From an uncultured Clostridia bacterium (GTDB lineage Bacteria > Bacillota > Clostridia > UBA1381), in NCBI GenBank assembly GCA_934454035.1, contig CAKSFY010000010.1, positions 1 to 35,799 of the forward strand: a DNA stretch of 35,799 nucleotides, read 5' to 3'. Positions within the stretch are counted from its first letter, which is position 1. Each line of letters starts with the position of its first letter. Positions 23,633 through 31,380 of the stretch are shown here, one piece after another. The position numbers and the translations under genes were made by a program. Below the pieces are notes generated by a model that was not told the origin of the DNA, did no database searches, and saw only the letters and a program-made list of their open reading frames with translations.

Positions 23633-26536
23633 ATGAAAAATAAATTAATTTCATTTGCGGCGGCATTAATAATTCTTGCCGGAACGTTTAATATCGGCGC
23701 ATATGCAAGCCCTGAAGAAGATTTTTCGGAACAAATATCACTGCTTATTAAATTGGGTGCGTTTCCGGCAGACGAGGGGACGGCTTCGGATACGAAAATA
23801 AAGAGGGATTGTTTCGCAAAATATTTTGCCTCGTTTGTTAATCAAAGTACGGACATATCGCAAAAACCGGAAAAAAGTTATTATTATGATGTATCGCTCG
23901 GCAACGAATATCTTTCCTATATCAATATTCTTACGGAAACGGGTTTTTTGAGAGGATATGACGACGGAAAATATAAGCCGGAGAATTATATTACCAACCG
24001 GGAAATGTTAAAGTGCGTAATTGCCGCGCTCGGTTATACACCGGAGGTGTTTGCGGAGGATGAACAAAACAGTTATTTGTCTGTTGCTTCGGAGCTCAGA
24101 CTGACCGAATGTGCAGGACCTTTGGATGAGGCGGCGACGGTGGGAACTGCCGTAAATCTGTTTTACAATGCGCTTGAGAAAAATGTTTTGGAAACGTCTT
24201 TTTCACAGGCAGGACAATATGAGATAAATAATGATTTGGATTATATTGAAAAAAGATTTAAAATCAAAAAGAAAACCGGTATAATTGACGGAAATTACCT
24301 TACGCAATTGAACGGAAACAAATCCGATATGGGGGAAGATTATATTTCGGTAAGCGGGGAAAGATTCCTTATTACCGAGGAGAATAAATATATTTCGGAT
24401 TATATAGGTTATAAAGTTGATATATATTATAAAAAATCGGGTTCTGATAATGAAATAGCAGCATTTGTTAACGATAAAACGGAGGAACTGGTAATTTCGG
24501 CAGAAAATATAGACAGCTTTACCGATAACAAGATAAATTACACTTTAAAGGATAGCGATAAAATCAAAAAAGTCTCGCTGACAAAAACTCCTGCTGTAAT
24601 TTATAACGGAGCTGCAGTGACATCTTATTCGGAGGATATAATAGAAAATATCAATGACGGTTCGGTTGAGCTTTTAAGATATTCCGGAGACTCTGCTTAT
24701 TCTGTTGTGAAAATATACAACTACAAAACCTACGCGATTAAATCGGTTTCAGATAATAAACTTATAATGAAGCCGCAGAAAAGACTAAATCCGGATTATG
24801 ATAAGGATGATCCGGTAAAAAACACATTGGATGAGTATCTGTATGATTATACGACAATAGCGCTTGACGATTATTCACATGTATTCCTAAGAAATGTAAC
24901 CGGCGCGGAGGTAAAGCTTTCGGAAATCAGAGAAAATAATATTGTTTCGATAGGAGTGAGCGCCGATTCAGGGATTATTTATATAAATGCGGAAACGGGA
25001 GCGGTAAGCGGAGAAATTAATTCGATATACACAAATTCATCGGGAGATAAGTGTATTCGGATAAATGACAATGAATATTGTCTCGGCAGCGATTTTGAAA
25101 AAAATACGGATATTCTGCCTGCCCTGAAAATGAATGTGACCGCTTATTTTGATTACCGCGGAAAGATAGCATATATGGAGGCGGATAAGCTTACGGCAGG
25201 AGAGTGGCAATACGGATATTTAATGAATCTTTTTGAGGACGAAGCGACCGAGGACTGTACAATTAAAATTTTTACAACCGAAGGAAAGGCCGAAAAGTTT
25301 TTGCTTAGAGATAAGGTAAAAACCGACGGTATTACAATGAAAAAAGCAGATGTTGTAAAGCTTTTCAGAGTAGTAGCCGGAAATTCGGAGCATGATGAAT
25401 TTGGAGTAGAGCCGCAGCTGATAAGATATAAAATCAGAGGAGACCGGGTATCCGATATAGATACTGCTCAGGTTAATATTTCCGGAAATGAAAAATCGGA
25501 CGAAACGCTTTCTCTTGACGGCAAATATGCGGATTATCAGTTTTTTTGGAATCCGAGACAGTTTGTCTGCCTTGAGGGCTCGGCATTCGATTACGACAAT
25601 TTTGATACCTCTCTTCGGGTTGACGATAATACTTTGATTTTCTCGGTTCCGGACCCTCTCGATACGAATATAGGTTATTCGGGGGCACGCTCAAACGAAA
25701 AGCTCTACAGCGTTCAAAGCGGAACAGGCATGTTTGCGGAGCACCAGACATATACCTTTGGTGCGTATGATATAGATTACGATAACGGTGCAATCGCAAA
25801 GGTGCTTGTTACAAAAGAGGGCGAGTCGGAAAAATGGGAGGAAAATATCGTAATTAAGGAAATTAACAAAACGGTTGATGAGGACGACCTGCCGTGTACA
25901 AAGATTGTCGGATATAATTTAGGAAACGCCAACACGACTGATTATAAAATCTCAAGCTCGCTGACAACTTTTGAGGATGTCTCAAATCCGTCTGATGCAG
26001 GGGCGCATATACAGTTCAATGTAGAAAATATAAGCATGGAGGATTCACAATATCCGCTAAAACCGGGAGATGTAATCAGAATAAAAACCTCGGGCGGAAG
26101 CGTAAGCAAAATCAGAAGATACTACAGCACGAGCTTTCTTGACAGAAAAATAAATTCAAGTACAAAGGATATGATAAGACTGCACGGAGTTATTCAGTCG
26201 GACGGAACCTTTATGGGAACAAGGGGTGCGGCAACCGATACGGTTATGCTTGGCGTTATTACGGATTATAATAACGGATATATAAGCTTTTATAATATTG
26301 ACCCGTCTGTTTCGATGGGATTAAAGGCATCTGCGGAGCGGTCTGTGCCGAAGCACGGCAAGGTTATTGTAAATATAGGCAATAAGGCGGTATTAAAGTA
26401 TAATTCGGCAAAAAACAGGCTTGAAGTTATAGATAAAGAAAATATTAATGAATATTTGTATTCGTCAAATATGAAAGCTTATACATATCTTTTTACAGAG
26501 GCGCTTCAATTGAATACAATTGTAATTTATGAATAA
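23633..26536 (+). CDS. Large surface protein with N-terminal SLH-like repeats
   Basis: The product has 967 residues and a signal peptide ending near GAYAS. Residues about 30-200 contain two to three divergent SLH repeats (YYYDVSLGNEYLSYI, GFLRGYDDGKYKPENYITNR). The rest is a long, beta-rich, polar region with many Asp/Asn/Tyr and repeated short strands, such as KIYNYKTYAIKSVSDNKLIM, suggesting serial small barrels. No family was recognised. N-terminal SLH followed by a long unknown body is a common design for S-layer-associated proteins in Clostridia. It follows the other SLH gene by 17 nt with GGAAGGAG before the ATG, so it is in the same operon. No catalytic motif is visible; a structural or scaffold role is the likeliest guess. 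Confidence 0.78.
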   Translation: MKNKLISFAAALIILAGTFNIGAYASPEEDFSEQISLLIKLGAFPADEGTASDTKIKRDCFAKYFASFVNQSTDISQKPEKSYYYDVSLGNEYLSYINILTETGFLRGYDDGKYKPENYITNREMLKCVIAALGYTPEVFAEDEQNSYLSVASELRLTECAGPLDEAATVGTAVNLFYNALEKNVLETSFSQAGQYEINNDLDYIEKRFKIKKKTGIIDGNYLTQLNGNKSDMGEDYISVSGERFLITEENKYISDYIGYKVDIYYKKSGSDNEIAAFVNDKTEELVISAENIDSFTDNKINYTLKDSDKIKKVSLTKTPAVIYNGAAVTSYSEDIIENINDGSVELLRYSGDSAYSVVKIYNYKTYAIKSVSDNKLIMKPQKRLNPDYDKDDPVKNTLDEYLYDYTTIALDDYSHVFLRNVTGAEVKLSEIRENNIVSIGVSADSGIIYINAETGAVSGEINSIYTNSSGDKCIRINDNEYCLGSDFEKNTDILPALKMNVTAYFDYRGKIAYMEADKLTAGEWQYGYLMNLFEDEATEDCTIKIFTTEGKAEKFLLRDKVKTDGITMKKADVVKLFRVVAGNSEHDEFGVEPQLIRYKIRGDRVSDIDTAQVNISGNEKSDETLSLDGKYADYQFFWNPRQFVCLEGSAFDYDNFDTSLRVDDNTLIFSVPDPLDTNIGYSGARSNEKLYSVQSGTGMFAEHQTYTFGAYDIDYDNGAIAKVLVTKEGESEKWEENIVIKEINKTVDEDDLPCTKIVGYNLGNANTTDYKISSSLTTFEDVSNPSDAGAHIQFNVENISMEDSQYPLKPGDVIRIKTSGGSVSKIRRYYSTSFLDRKINSSTKDMIRLHGVIQSDGTFMGTRGAATDTVMLGVITDYNNGYISFYNIDPSVSMGLKASAERSVPKHGKVIVNIGNKAVLKYNSAKNRLEVIDKENINEYLYSSNMKAYTYLFTEALQLNTIVIYE

Positions 26537-26597
26537 TGCAAAAATTTGATTATAAGACTTTTATAATAAGTAAAATAGAAAAGAAGGAGAATTTATT

Positions 26598-27980
26598 ATG
26601 AAAATTAAAAAAAGTATTGCGCTGCTTTTGGCAGCGGCGGCAGTCTCATCGCTTGCAGGCTGCGGAAACAATCAAAATGTTGACGGCAAAATCAACGTAA
26701 AGGTAGGAAACTGGCCGGACGAAACAAACAAGGACGCTTTGGAGTCACAGACTAAACTGAAGGATAAATTTATGCAGGAAAATGAGAATATAAATATTAT
26801 CCCGGATACTTATAAATTTGACACCAAGACATTTACCATGAAGGCGTCGGCAGATCAGCTTCCTACCATGTATTCAACATGGTTTACCGAAATTACAAAT
26901 ATTATGAAGCAGGGTTATGCGGCAGACATTACCGAGCAAATGAAAAAACACGGTTTTGATACCGGCGTAAACCCGAAGCTTTTGGATATGGTTAAGGACA
27001 GTGACGGAAAAATTTACGGTGTGCCGATTGAGGCATATGCTCAGGGACTTTATATAAATAAAAAACTGTTTAAAGAGGCAGGGCTTGTAAATGCGGACGG
27101 AAGCGTCAAAGTTCCGGATACATATGACGAGCTTGCTGAATTTGCGGGAATAATAAAAGAAAAAACAGGCAAGGCAGGCTTTTTGTTCCCGACAACCAAC
27201 AATTGCGGCGGATGGCACTTTTTAAATATTGCATGGAGCTACGGAGTTGAATTTGTAAAGCAAAATGCGGACGGAAAATATGAGTCGGCATTCGATACTC
27301 AGGAAGCAAGAGATGCACTGCAATATATCAAGGATTTAAAATGGAAATATAATGCTTTGTCGGACGAAAGCGTTATCGCACAGGAGGATTATATGAAATT
27401 TTTCGGAACATATCAAGGCGGAATGATGTTCTCCAGTCCTCCGTCAAGCAGTCTTTCGTCAAAGTATGGTATGGATAAAGACGATATATTTGTTACAAGA
27501 ATGCCTGCCGGACCGAAAGGCAGATATTCACAAATGGGCGGAAACCTCTGGATGTTTGCTAAAAACGCAACACCTGAACAAATTGACGCAGGTCTTACAT
27601 GGCTTGAATTTACGGGATTTTCACCGAATGTTACCGATGAACAGCTTGAAAACTCAAAAATCAGTTATGAGCAGCAGCTTTCAAGCGGAGATATTATACT
27701 TGACCAGGAAGCCTTTGATGTGTGGATAAATCCTGAAACTCTTGAAAAAACAAGAGCGGTCAAGAAAGAATATTCAAATATAAAGCATGAGGATTATGAA
27801 CAGTATTATTCTTTTGAAGGTGTAACCATAAATCCCGAACCTGCCGCATGCGCACAGCAATTGTATGCTATTTTGGATAAGTGTATACAGGAGGTTATTA
27901 CAAATAAGGACGCAAATGTAGATGAATTGATTAAAAATGCAAGCAATGATTATCAGGTAAATCATTTGGACAAAATGTGA
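26598..27980 (+). CDS. Extracellular solute-binding lipoprotein, family 1 type (paralogue 2)
   Basis: This 460-residue protein has a lipoprotein signal (KKSIALLLAAAAVSSLAGC, acylated Cys22) and the layout of ABC sugar-binding proteins, with GVPIEAYAQGLYINKKLFKE, a central GGWHFLNIAWSYG and FTGFSPN late in the chain. It aligns along its length with the binding protein at 5309. Start: ATG after AAGAAGGAG. It is the last gene before a strong terminator. Being lipid-anchored, it would hold ligand at the membrane for import; its permeases are not in this window and must lie elsewhere, be shared, or be absent. The ligand is presumably an oligosaccharide from the polymer attacked by the upstream enzymes. 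Confidence 0.9.
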   Translation: MKIKKSIALLLAAAAVSSLAGCGNNQNVDGKINVKVGNWPDETNKDALESQTKLKDKFMQENENINIIPDTYKFDTKTFTMKASADQLPTMYSTWFTEITNIMKQGYAADITEQMKKHGFDTGVNPKLLDMVKDSDGKIYGVPIEAYAQGLYINKKLFKEAGLVNADGSVKVPDTYDELAEFAGIIKEKTGKAGFLFPTTNNCGGWHFLNIAWSYGVEFVKQNADGKYESAFDTQEARDALQYIKDLKWKYNALSDESVIAQEDYMKFFGTYQGGMMFSSPPSSSLSSKYGMDKDDIFVTRMPAGPKGRYSQMGGNLWMFAKNATPEQIDAGLTWLEFTGFSPNVTDEQLENSKISYEQQLSSGDIILDQEAFDVWINPETLEKTRAVKKEYSNIKHEDYEQYYSFEGVTINPEPAACAQQLYAILDKCIQEVITNKDANVDELIKNASNDYQVNHLDKM

Positions 27981-28018
27981 TGGAATAACCTATTGAATAA
28001 TGATTTTATAATTTAGCA

Positions 28019-28061
28019 ACTCTCTTGGTGGGTAAAAAACTCCGGAACGCAAAAAGAGAGT
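28019..28061. other. Hairpin in the 3' untranslated region of the glycan locus
   Basis: ACTCTCTT (28019-28026) pairs perfectly with AAGAGAGT (28054-28061) around a 27-nt loop, just before the terminator at 28073. No riboswitch class was recognised. It may simply protect the 3' end. Confidence 0.35.
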
Positions 28062-28072
28062 AAAGCACGAAG

Positions 28073-28116
28073 GAGCATGTTATAAAGCCGATCGGCTTTA
28101 TAACATGCTCTTTTTT
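28073..28116 (+). terminator. Rho-independent terminator of the glycan locus
   Basis: A perfect 38-bp palindrome (28073-28110) with arms GAGCATGTTATAAAGCCG and their complement is followed by TTTTTT (28111-28116). It lies 93 bp after the last binding-protein gene and is the strongest terminator in the window, marking the end of the rightward run from about 5281. Confidence 0.88.
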
Positions 28117-28180
28117 ACTTGGGATCGGTATTATTGCTTTTTTGTTATTTGCCGGAATACAGAGATTGATGTGATATATA

Positions 28181-28213
28181 AAAGGGCGATGTACAAAAAG
28201 TACATCGCCCTTT
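28181..28213. terminator. Hairpin, possible terminator
   Basis: AAAGGGCGATGTAC (28181-28194) and its perfect complement (28200-28213) enclose AAAAA. The style matches the terminator at 31332. On the plus strand it is followed only by CAGGGG and on the minus strand by a short T run. No gene obviously needs it, so it may be a back-up terminator or the remnant of a lost neighbour. Confidence 0.5.
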
Positions 28214-28236
28214 CAGGGGATAGGAAAAAATGATTC

Positions 28237-28450
28237 GGAACGCTCAAACCAAACCCGACGGCGTACGCGGGTACTCCGAGCGGTTTGGCGATGGCGTAGC
28301 AAAAAGGCATTATAATATATTAAAAATCATTAAAATAGTTTATTTTATAATATATACTTTTCAAGTAATACATGCCTTTTTGCATTCCGGACTTTTTTTA
28401 CATCACCGGTTTTGCTCGGACCGGGCTTATCGGAGATTCACTTTTCGGGT
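28237..28450. repeat. Inverted-repeat element, MITE-like or structured RNA
   Basis: A perfect 12-bp inverted repeat GCAAAAAGGCAT (28299-28310) and ATGCCTTTTTGC (28372-28383) encloses 61 bp of nearly pure A/T. Outside it, imperfect complementarity continues: CCGAGC followed by a GATG-containing segment on the left matches a reversed counterpart near 28405-28420. A GC-rich hairpin (CCAAACC with GGTTTGG, near 28247-28288) sits at the left end. The whole could fold into one long stem. An overlapping 77-codon frame (28230-28463) looks like chance. No function or transposase is assigned. Confidence 0.4.
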
Positions 28451-28564
28451 GTTATGTTGTTAGAATTGCAGCGGATACCGCAAAATATTGGCGGAAACTT
28501 TATATTTTAATTGAGTTTTTATAATTATTTATAATAATTTTTTTTATTTTTTTTCAAAAAACTC

Positions 28565-28593
28565 TTGACAAATTCGGTTTACAGGTGTAAACT
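28565..28593 (+). promoter_or_regulatory. Promoter of the BlaI/M56 operon
   Basis: A perfect TTGACA (28565-28570) and TAAACT (28588-28593) are 17 bp apart, preceded by a very A/T-rich stretch (28500-28560) that could act as an UP element. The BlaI gene starts about 440 bp downstream, giving an unusually long leader that contains the 12-bp repeat array. Confidence 0.68.
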
Positions 28594-28621
28594 GAATTTA
28601 GACGGGTTACAAATGTAAACC
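28577..28621. promoter_or_regulatory. Two BlaI/MecI-like operator dyads
   Basis: GTTTACAGGTGTAAAC (28577-28592) lies inside the spacer and -10. GTTACAAATGTAAAC (28606-28620) lies just downstream. Both contain the TACA-N2-TGTA core typical of BlaI/MecI operators. Their position fits repression and autoregulation by the BlaI-type gene at 29039. Confidence 0.75.
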
Positions 28622-28683
28622 AAAAAACGGGAGAGAAAAACGGAGTAATGATTTTTGAATGGGGGTGTATGGATTTTGAAGCT

Positions 28684-28976
28684 GATTATAATGTGAGTTA
28701 TAGTGTTTGCCATAATGTGCACTATAGTGCTTGCGTATAGCTTGTGCCATAATGTGCGCTATAGTGCTTGCGTATAGCTTGTGCCATAATGTGCGCTATA
28801 GTGCATGCTTATAGCGTGTGCCGTAATGTGTGCTATAGTGTTTGCTATAACGTGGGTTATAATGAGTACTATAGTGTGTGCTATAACGTGAGTTATAATG
28901 CGGATTATAATGCCGGCTGTAATGTTTGACGTAACATTGGCTGCAACGCTGAGTGCAGCGCTGTTTATTATGATGA
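28684..28976 (+). repeat. Degenerate 12-bp tandem repeat array (about 24 units), with a 37-bp higher-order repeat
   Basis: Cores resembling TATAATG or TATAGTG recur every 12 bp from 28687 to 28966, in phase except for three 13-bp steps (reaching 28736, 28773 and 28810). The approximate unit is TGCTATAATGTG. A 37-bp super-unit (12+12+13) starts at 28707, 28744 and 28781 and is nearly identical in the first two. Units decay towards the 3' end. Read as codons, a unit gives Cys-Tyr-Asn-Val-like tetrapeptides. A small frame 28648-28740 (30 codons) covers the start of the array, and the three single-base shifts together restore that frame. The array lies in the leader of the BlaI/M56 operon. Confidence 0.85.
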
Positions 28977-29038
28977 TTGCTGTACCGGTCTGATTAAAGG
29001 AATCAGTCAGAGAAAAAAATTATACGGAGGAGATTAAA

Positions 29039-29410
29039 ATGAACAAAGAAATATCAATATCTGAATCTGAATGGAGCATAATGGAGCTTGCATGGGAAAA
29101 ATCATCGGTTACGATGTCGGAAATAATTGCAGGCTGCGAAGAACATTTGTGGAGTGAATCAACCGTCAAAACGCTTGTGCGAAGATTGGTGGATAAAAAG
29201 GCTTTGGGAGTGGATAAAAAGAATGCAAAATTTAAATATTATCCGCTTATAGACGAGAAAAAATGCAAGCTTAAGGAAACGAAAAATTTTCTCAATAGGA
29301 TTTATGACGGTTCGCTTAAAATGCTTATGGCAAATCTTTCGGCAGACAGTAATTTGTCCGAAAAAGAAACCAAACAGCTTCTGGAGATTATCGATAAAAT
29401 GGAGGGATGA
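29039..29410 (+). CDS. BlaI/MecI/CopY-family transcriptional repressor
   Basis: This 123-residue protein has the family's N-terminal winged helix: ISESEWSIMELAWEKSSVTM, then WSESTVKTLVRRLVDKKALG as recognition helix, with a wing containing KFKYYPLI. The C-terminal helices (about 80-123) should dimerise. BlaI-type repressors bind TACA-N2-TGTA dyads and are inactivated by proteolysis triggered by a partner M56 membrane protease; the partner gene begins 3 nt downstream and two matching dyads overlap the promoter. The ATG follows GGAGGAG by 6 nt. No beta-lactamase or penicillin-binding-protein gene is nearby, so the inducer need not be an antibiotic. Confidence 0.93.
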   Translation: MNKEISISESEWSIMELAWEKSSVTMSEIIAGCEEHLWSESTVKTLVRRLVDKKALGVDKKNAKFKYYPLIDEKKCKLKETKNFLNRIYDGSLKMLMANLSADSNLSEKETKQLLEIIDKMEG

Positions 29411-29413
29411 TTA

Positions 29414-31315
29414 ATGCTTTATCAAATGACGCTTTACATGTCGGTTACCGCTTTAGTTATACTGATATTTAAAATGTTGTTTAAAAACAAACTGTCCGCA
29501 AAATTTCATGTGCTTATATGGCTTTTGCTTTTTGTCCGCATGTTTGCGCCGATTTTGCCCGAAAGCACAGCTTCCGTCTTTAACGCTGTAAGCCTGACGG
29601 AACGCACTCGGGAGAGCAATGCGGCATATACTGCCGACAATGCGGAATATAATGGCACAATCGCAGCAGATGAACCGATTCATGCCTCAAAGCAAGACAA
29701 AACCGCTTCTGCGGCAGAGCTTGCGTCCTTTATATGGTTATTGGGTGTGTGCGCAATGCTTGCTCATTTTACATTTACATATATTAATTTCAGCCGCAAA
29801 ATTTCAAAGCTTCCGCAAAATTGCGACAGAGAAACCGCCGATATTATGAATGAGTGTGCAAACACTTTGGGCATACGCAGAAAAGTACCTGTTTACAACG
29901 GAAAAACTCCTATGCTTAAAGGAATTTTTTCTCCGATTATAATTATGCCGGAAAACCTATCGGAAAGCGAGAAGAGGGCGGCAATAATGCATGAGCTGTG
30001 TCATCTGAAGCATAATGATATTTTGTTGTTGTGGATTTCAATGCTGATATTGGCACTTAATTGGTTCAATCCGATAATTTGGTACTCTTTCTTTACATTC
30101 AGGAAGGATATAGAAATATATTGCGACAGCCGAGCACTGAACTATATCGGAAATAAAAAGGAATATGCAGGACTGCTTTTAAAAACTGCGCTTAAGAATA
30201 ATCGGTTTGTATCGGGAACAACCGCGCTGCAGAACGGAGAAAAGGAAGTCAGCAAAAGAATAAAACGGATTGCATATTTTAAAAGACCTAAAGCAGTCTG
30301 GACGGCTGCCGCGCTTTTGGCTGCCGCGGCAATAGCGTTTTCCTGCCTTACTAATGCTTTTGGAGACTATAAGCTTAAGGATATTCGTGGCTATTGCAAT
30401 AATATTGTCGGCGCAATTATGGCGGATTTGGATTATGCCGACAGTGAGAAAGTTGTATTTCACTATTTAAACGGATTTTTTGTGTATAATCAAAGCACGG
30501 ATAAACTTGATGTGTGCATTGATTTGTCAAAAATGAAGATTGCGCCGCATCAGCAGGGCTCAAACGGTCTGACAGTCAAGGTAGATAAGGACGGCAGATA
30601 TGCCTATCTTTCAAGCTACGGTCCGAAAGATGAAATAAAAGGCTTAAAGGACTATGTGATTAATTTGTCGGACGGCAGCGTAAGGCAGGGAAGTATGCCG
30701 AAAAATACGGAGTTGTTTGATAAATTTTCTCAGACATATGATACCGTGACGGACGCTAAAGGCTGGTTCAGCGATTTGTGCGTAAGGGACAACAGCGAAG
30801 TTTATTATCTTACCGATGAGGAGACGGAAATCGGAGCTCTTAAGCTTGTAACGCTGAACGGAGAAAAATATGTATTTTCCGAATATTACAGCAATAAAGA
30901 CGGAGACAAAGCTACAAATACCACACCGCTTTATATGCGGACGGAGGAAGAACTGGCAAGTGAATTTAAACGTGTTTATACCCCGTATTACGATATTCAG
31001 AATCTTGAAATATCGAATTGGCAGGAAAACGGAAATGAAGCAAAGTTTTTTTATAAAATGACATATCTTAATTATATCCGCGATGTCAGCAAGGTTGATT
31101 ATCTGAATAAGGCAAAAAATACCGAAAATTACGAAAAACTTTGTGAGGATTATTTGTCCGAGCATGAATCCAACTATGAATTTAAGGTTGAGCTTACCGG
31201 TGATGAGAACAATCCGCTTTCTTCTGTCGGTGTGCTGAAACTGTACACGAACATAGATCCCCATGGCGAAAAATGGGAAAGAGTCAAGGTGGATGATTTT
31301 ATCTTAGGAAAATAA
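29414..31315 (+). CDS. M56-family membrane metalloprotease (BlaR1/MecR1-like) with an unrecognised C-terminal sensor
   Basis: The product has 633 residues. The N-terminal half has several transmembrane helices and the zinc-protease motif HELCH (193-197) in a cytoplasmic loop, followed by the EIYCD segment expected to give the third ligand. A last membrane helix (about 295-315, AALLAAAAIAFSCL) leads to an extracytoplasmic domain of about 315 residues. BlaR1 and MecR1 carry a penicillin-binding sensor with STxK there. Here no such motif is seen; the domain is Asp/Tyr/Lys-rich and beta-rich, with segments like VVFHYLNGFFVYNQSTDKLD that could suit a propeller or repeat fold. It starts 3 nt after the repressor stop with GGAGGG before the ATG. 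It should sense an unknown extracellular signal and relieve BlaI repression. Confidence 0.88.
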   Translation: MLYQMTLYMSVTALVILIFKMLFKNKLSAKFHVLIWLLLFVRMFAPILPESTASVFNAVSLTERTRESNAAYTADNAEYNGTIAADEPIHASKQDKTASAAELASFIWLLGVCAMLAHFTFTYINFSRKISKLPQNCDRETADIMNECANTLGIRRKVPVYNGKTPMLKGIFSPIIIMPENLSESEKRAAIMHELCHLKHNDILLLWISMLILALNWFNPIIWYSFFTFRKDIEIYCDSRALNYIGNKKEYAGLLLKTALKNNRFVSGTTALQNGEKEVSKRIKRIAYFKRPKAVWTAAALLAAAAIAFSCLTNAFGDYKLKDIRGYCNNIVGAIMADLDYADSEKVVFHYLNGFFVYNQSTDKLDVCIDLSKMKIAPHQQGSNGLTVKVDKDGRYAYLSSYGPKDEIKGLKDYVINLSDGSVRQGSMPKNTELFDKFSQTYDTVTDAKGWFSDLCVRDNSEVYYLTDEETEIGALKLVTLNGEKYVFSEYYSNKDGDKATNTTPLYMRTEEELASEFKRVYTPYYDIQNLEISNWQENGNEAKFFYKMTYLNYIRDVSKVDYLNKAKNTENYEKLCEDYLSEHESNYEFKVELTGDENNPLSSVGVLKLYTNIDPHGEKWERVKVDDFILGK

Positions 31316-31331
31316 TAATAAATAAAGGGGA

Positions 31332-31370
31332 TGTAAAAGGCGGTGTACTTTTTATACACCGCCTTTTACA
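31332..31370. terminator. Bidirectional terminator between the M56 gene and the GH29-like gene
   Basis: A perfect 16-bp stem, TGTAAAAGGCGGTGTA (31332-31347) with 31355-31370, has a 7-nt T-rich loop and T/A-rich flanks on both strands. It sits between two convergent stop codons (31315 and 31381). Confidence 0.85.
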
Positions 31371-31380
31371 GTTATCCGTG

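Noticed and set aside
28019..28116. Riboswitch-like structure after the last binding-protein gene
   Set aside because: Hairpins are present but no known riboswitch core was recognised, and the position is 3' of the operon, followed by a standard terminator.
28230..28463. 77-codon plus-strand frame with a plausible ribosome binding site
   Set aside because: It runs through the inverted-repeat element and its A/T core, has protein composition unlike neighbouring genes and matches no family I know; treated as chance.
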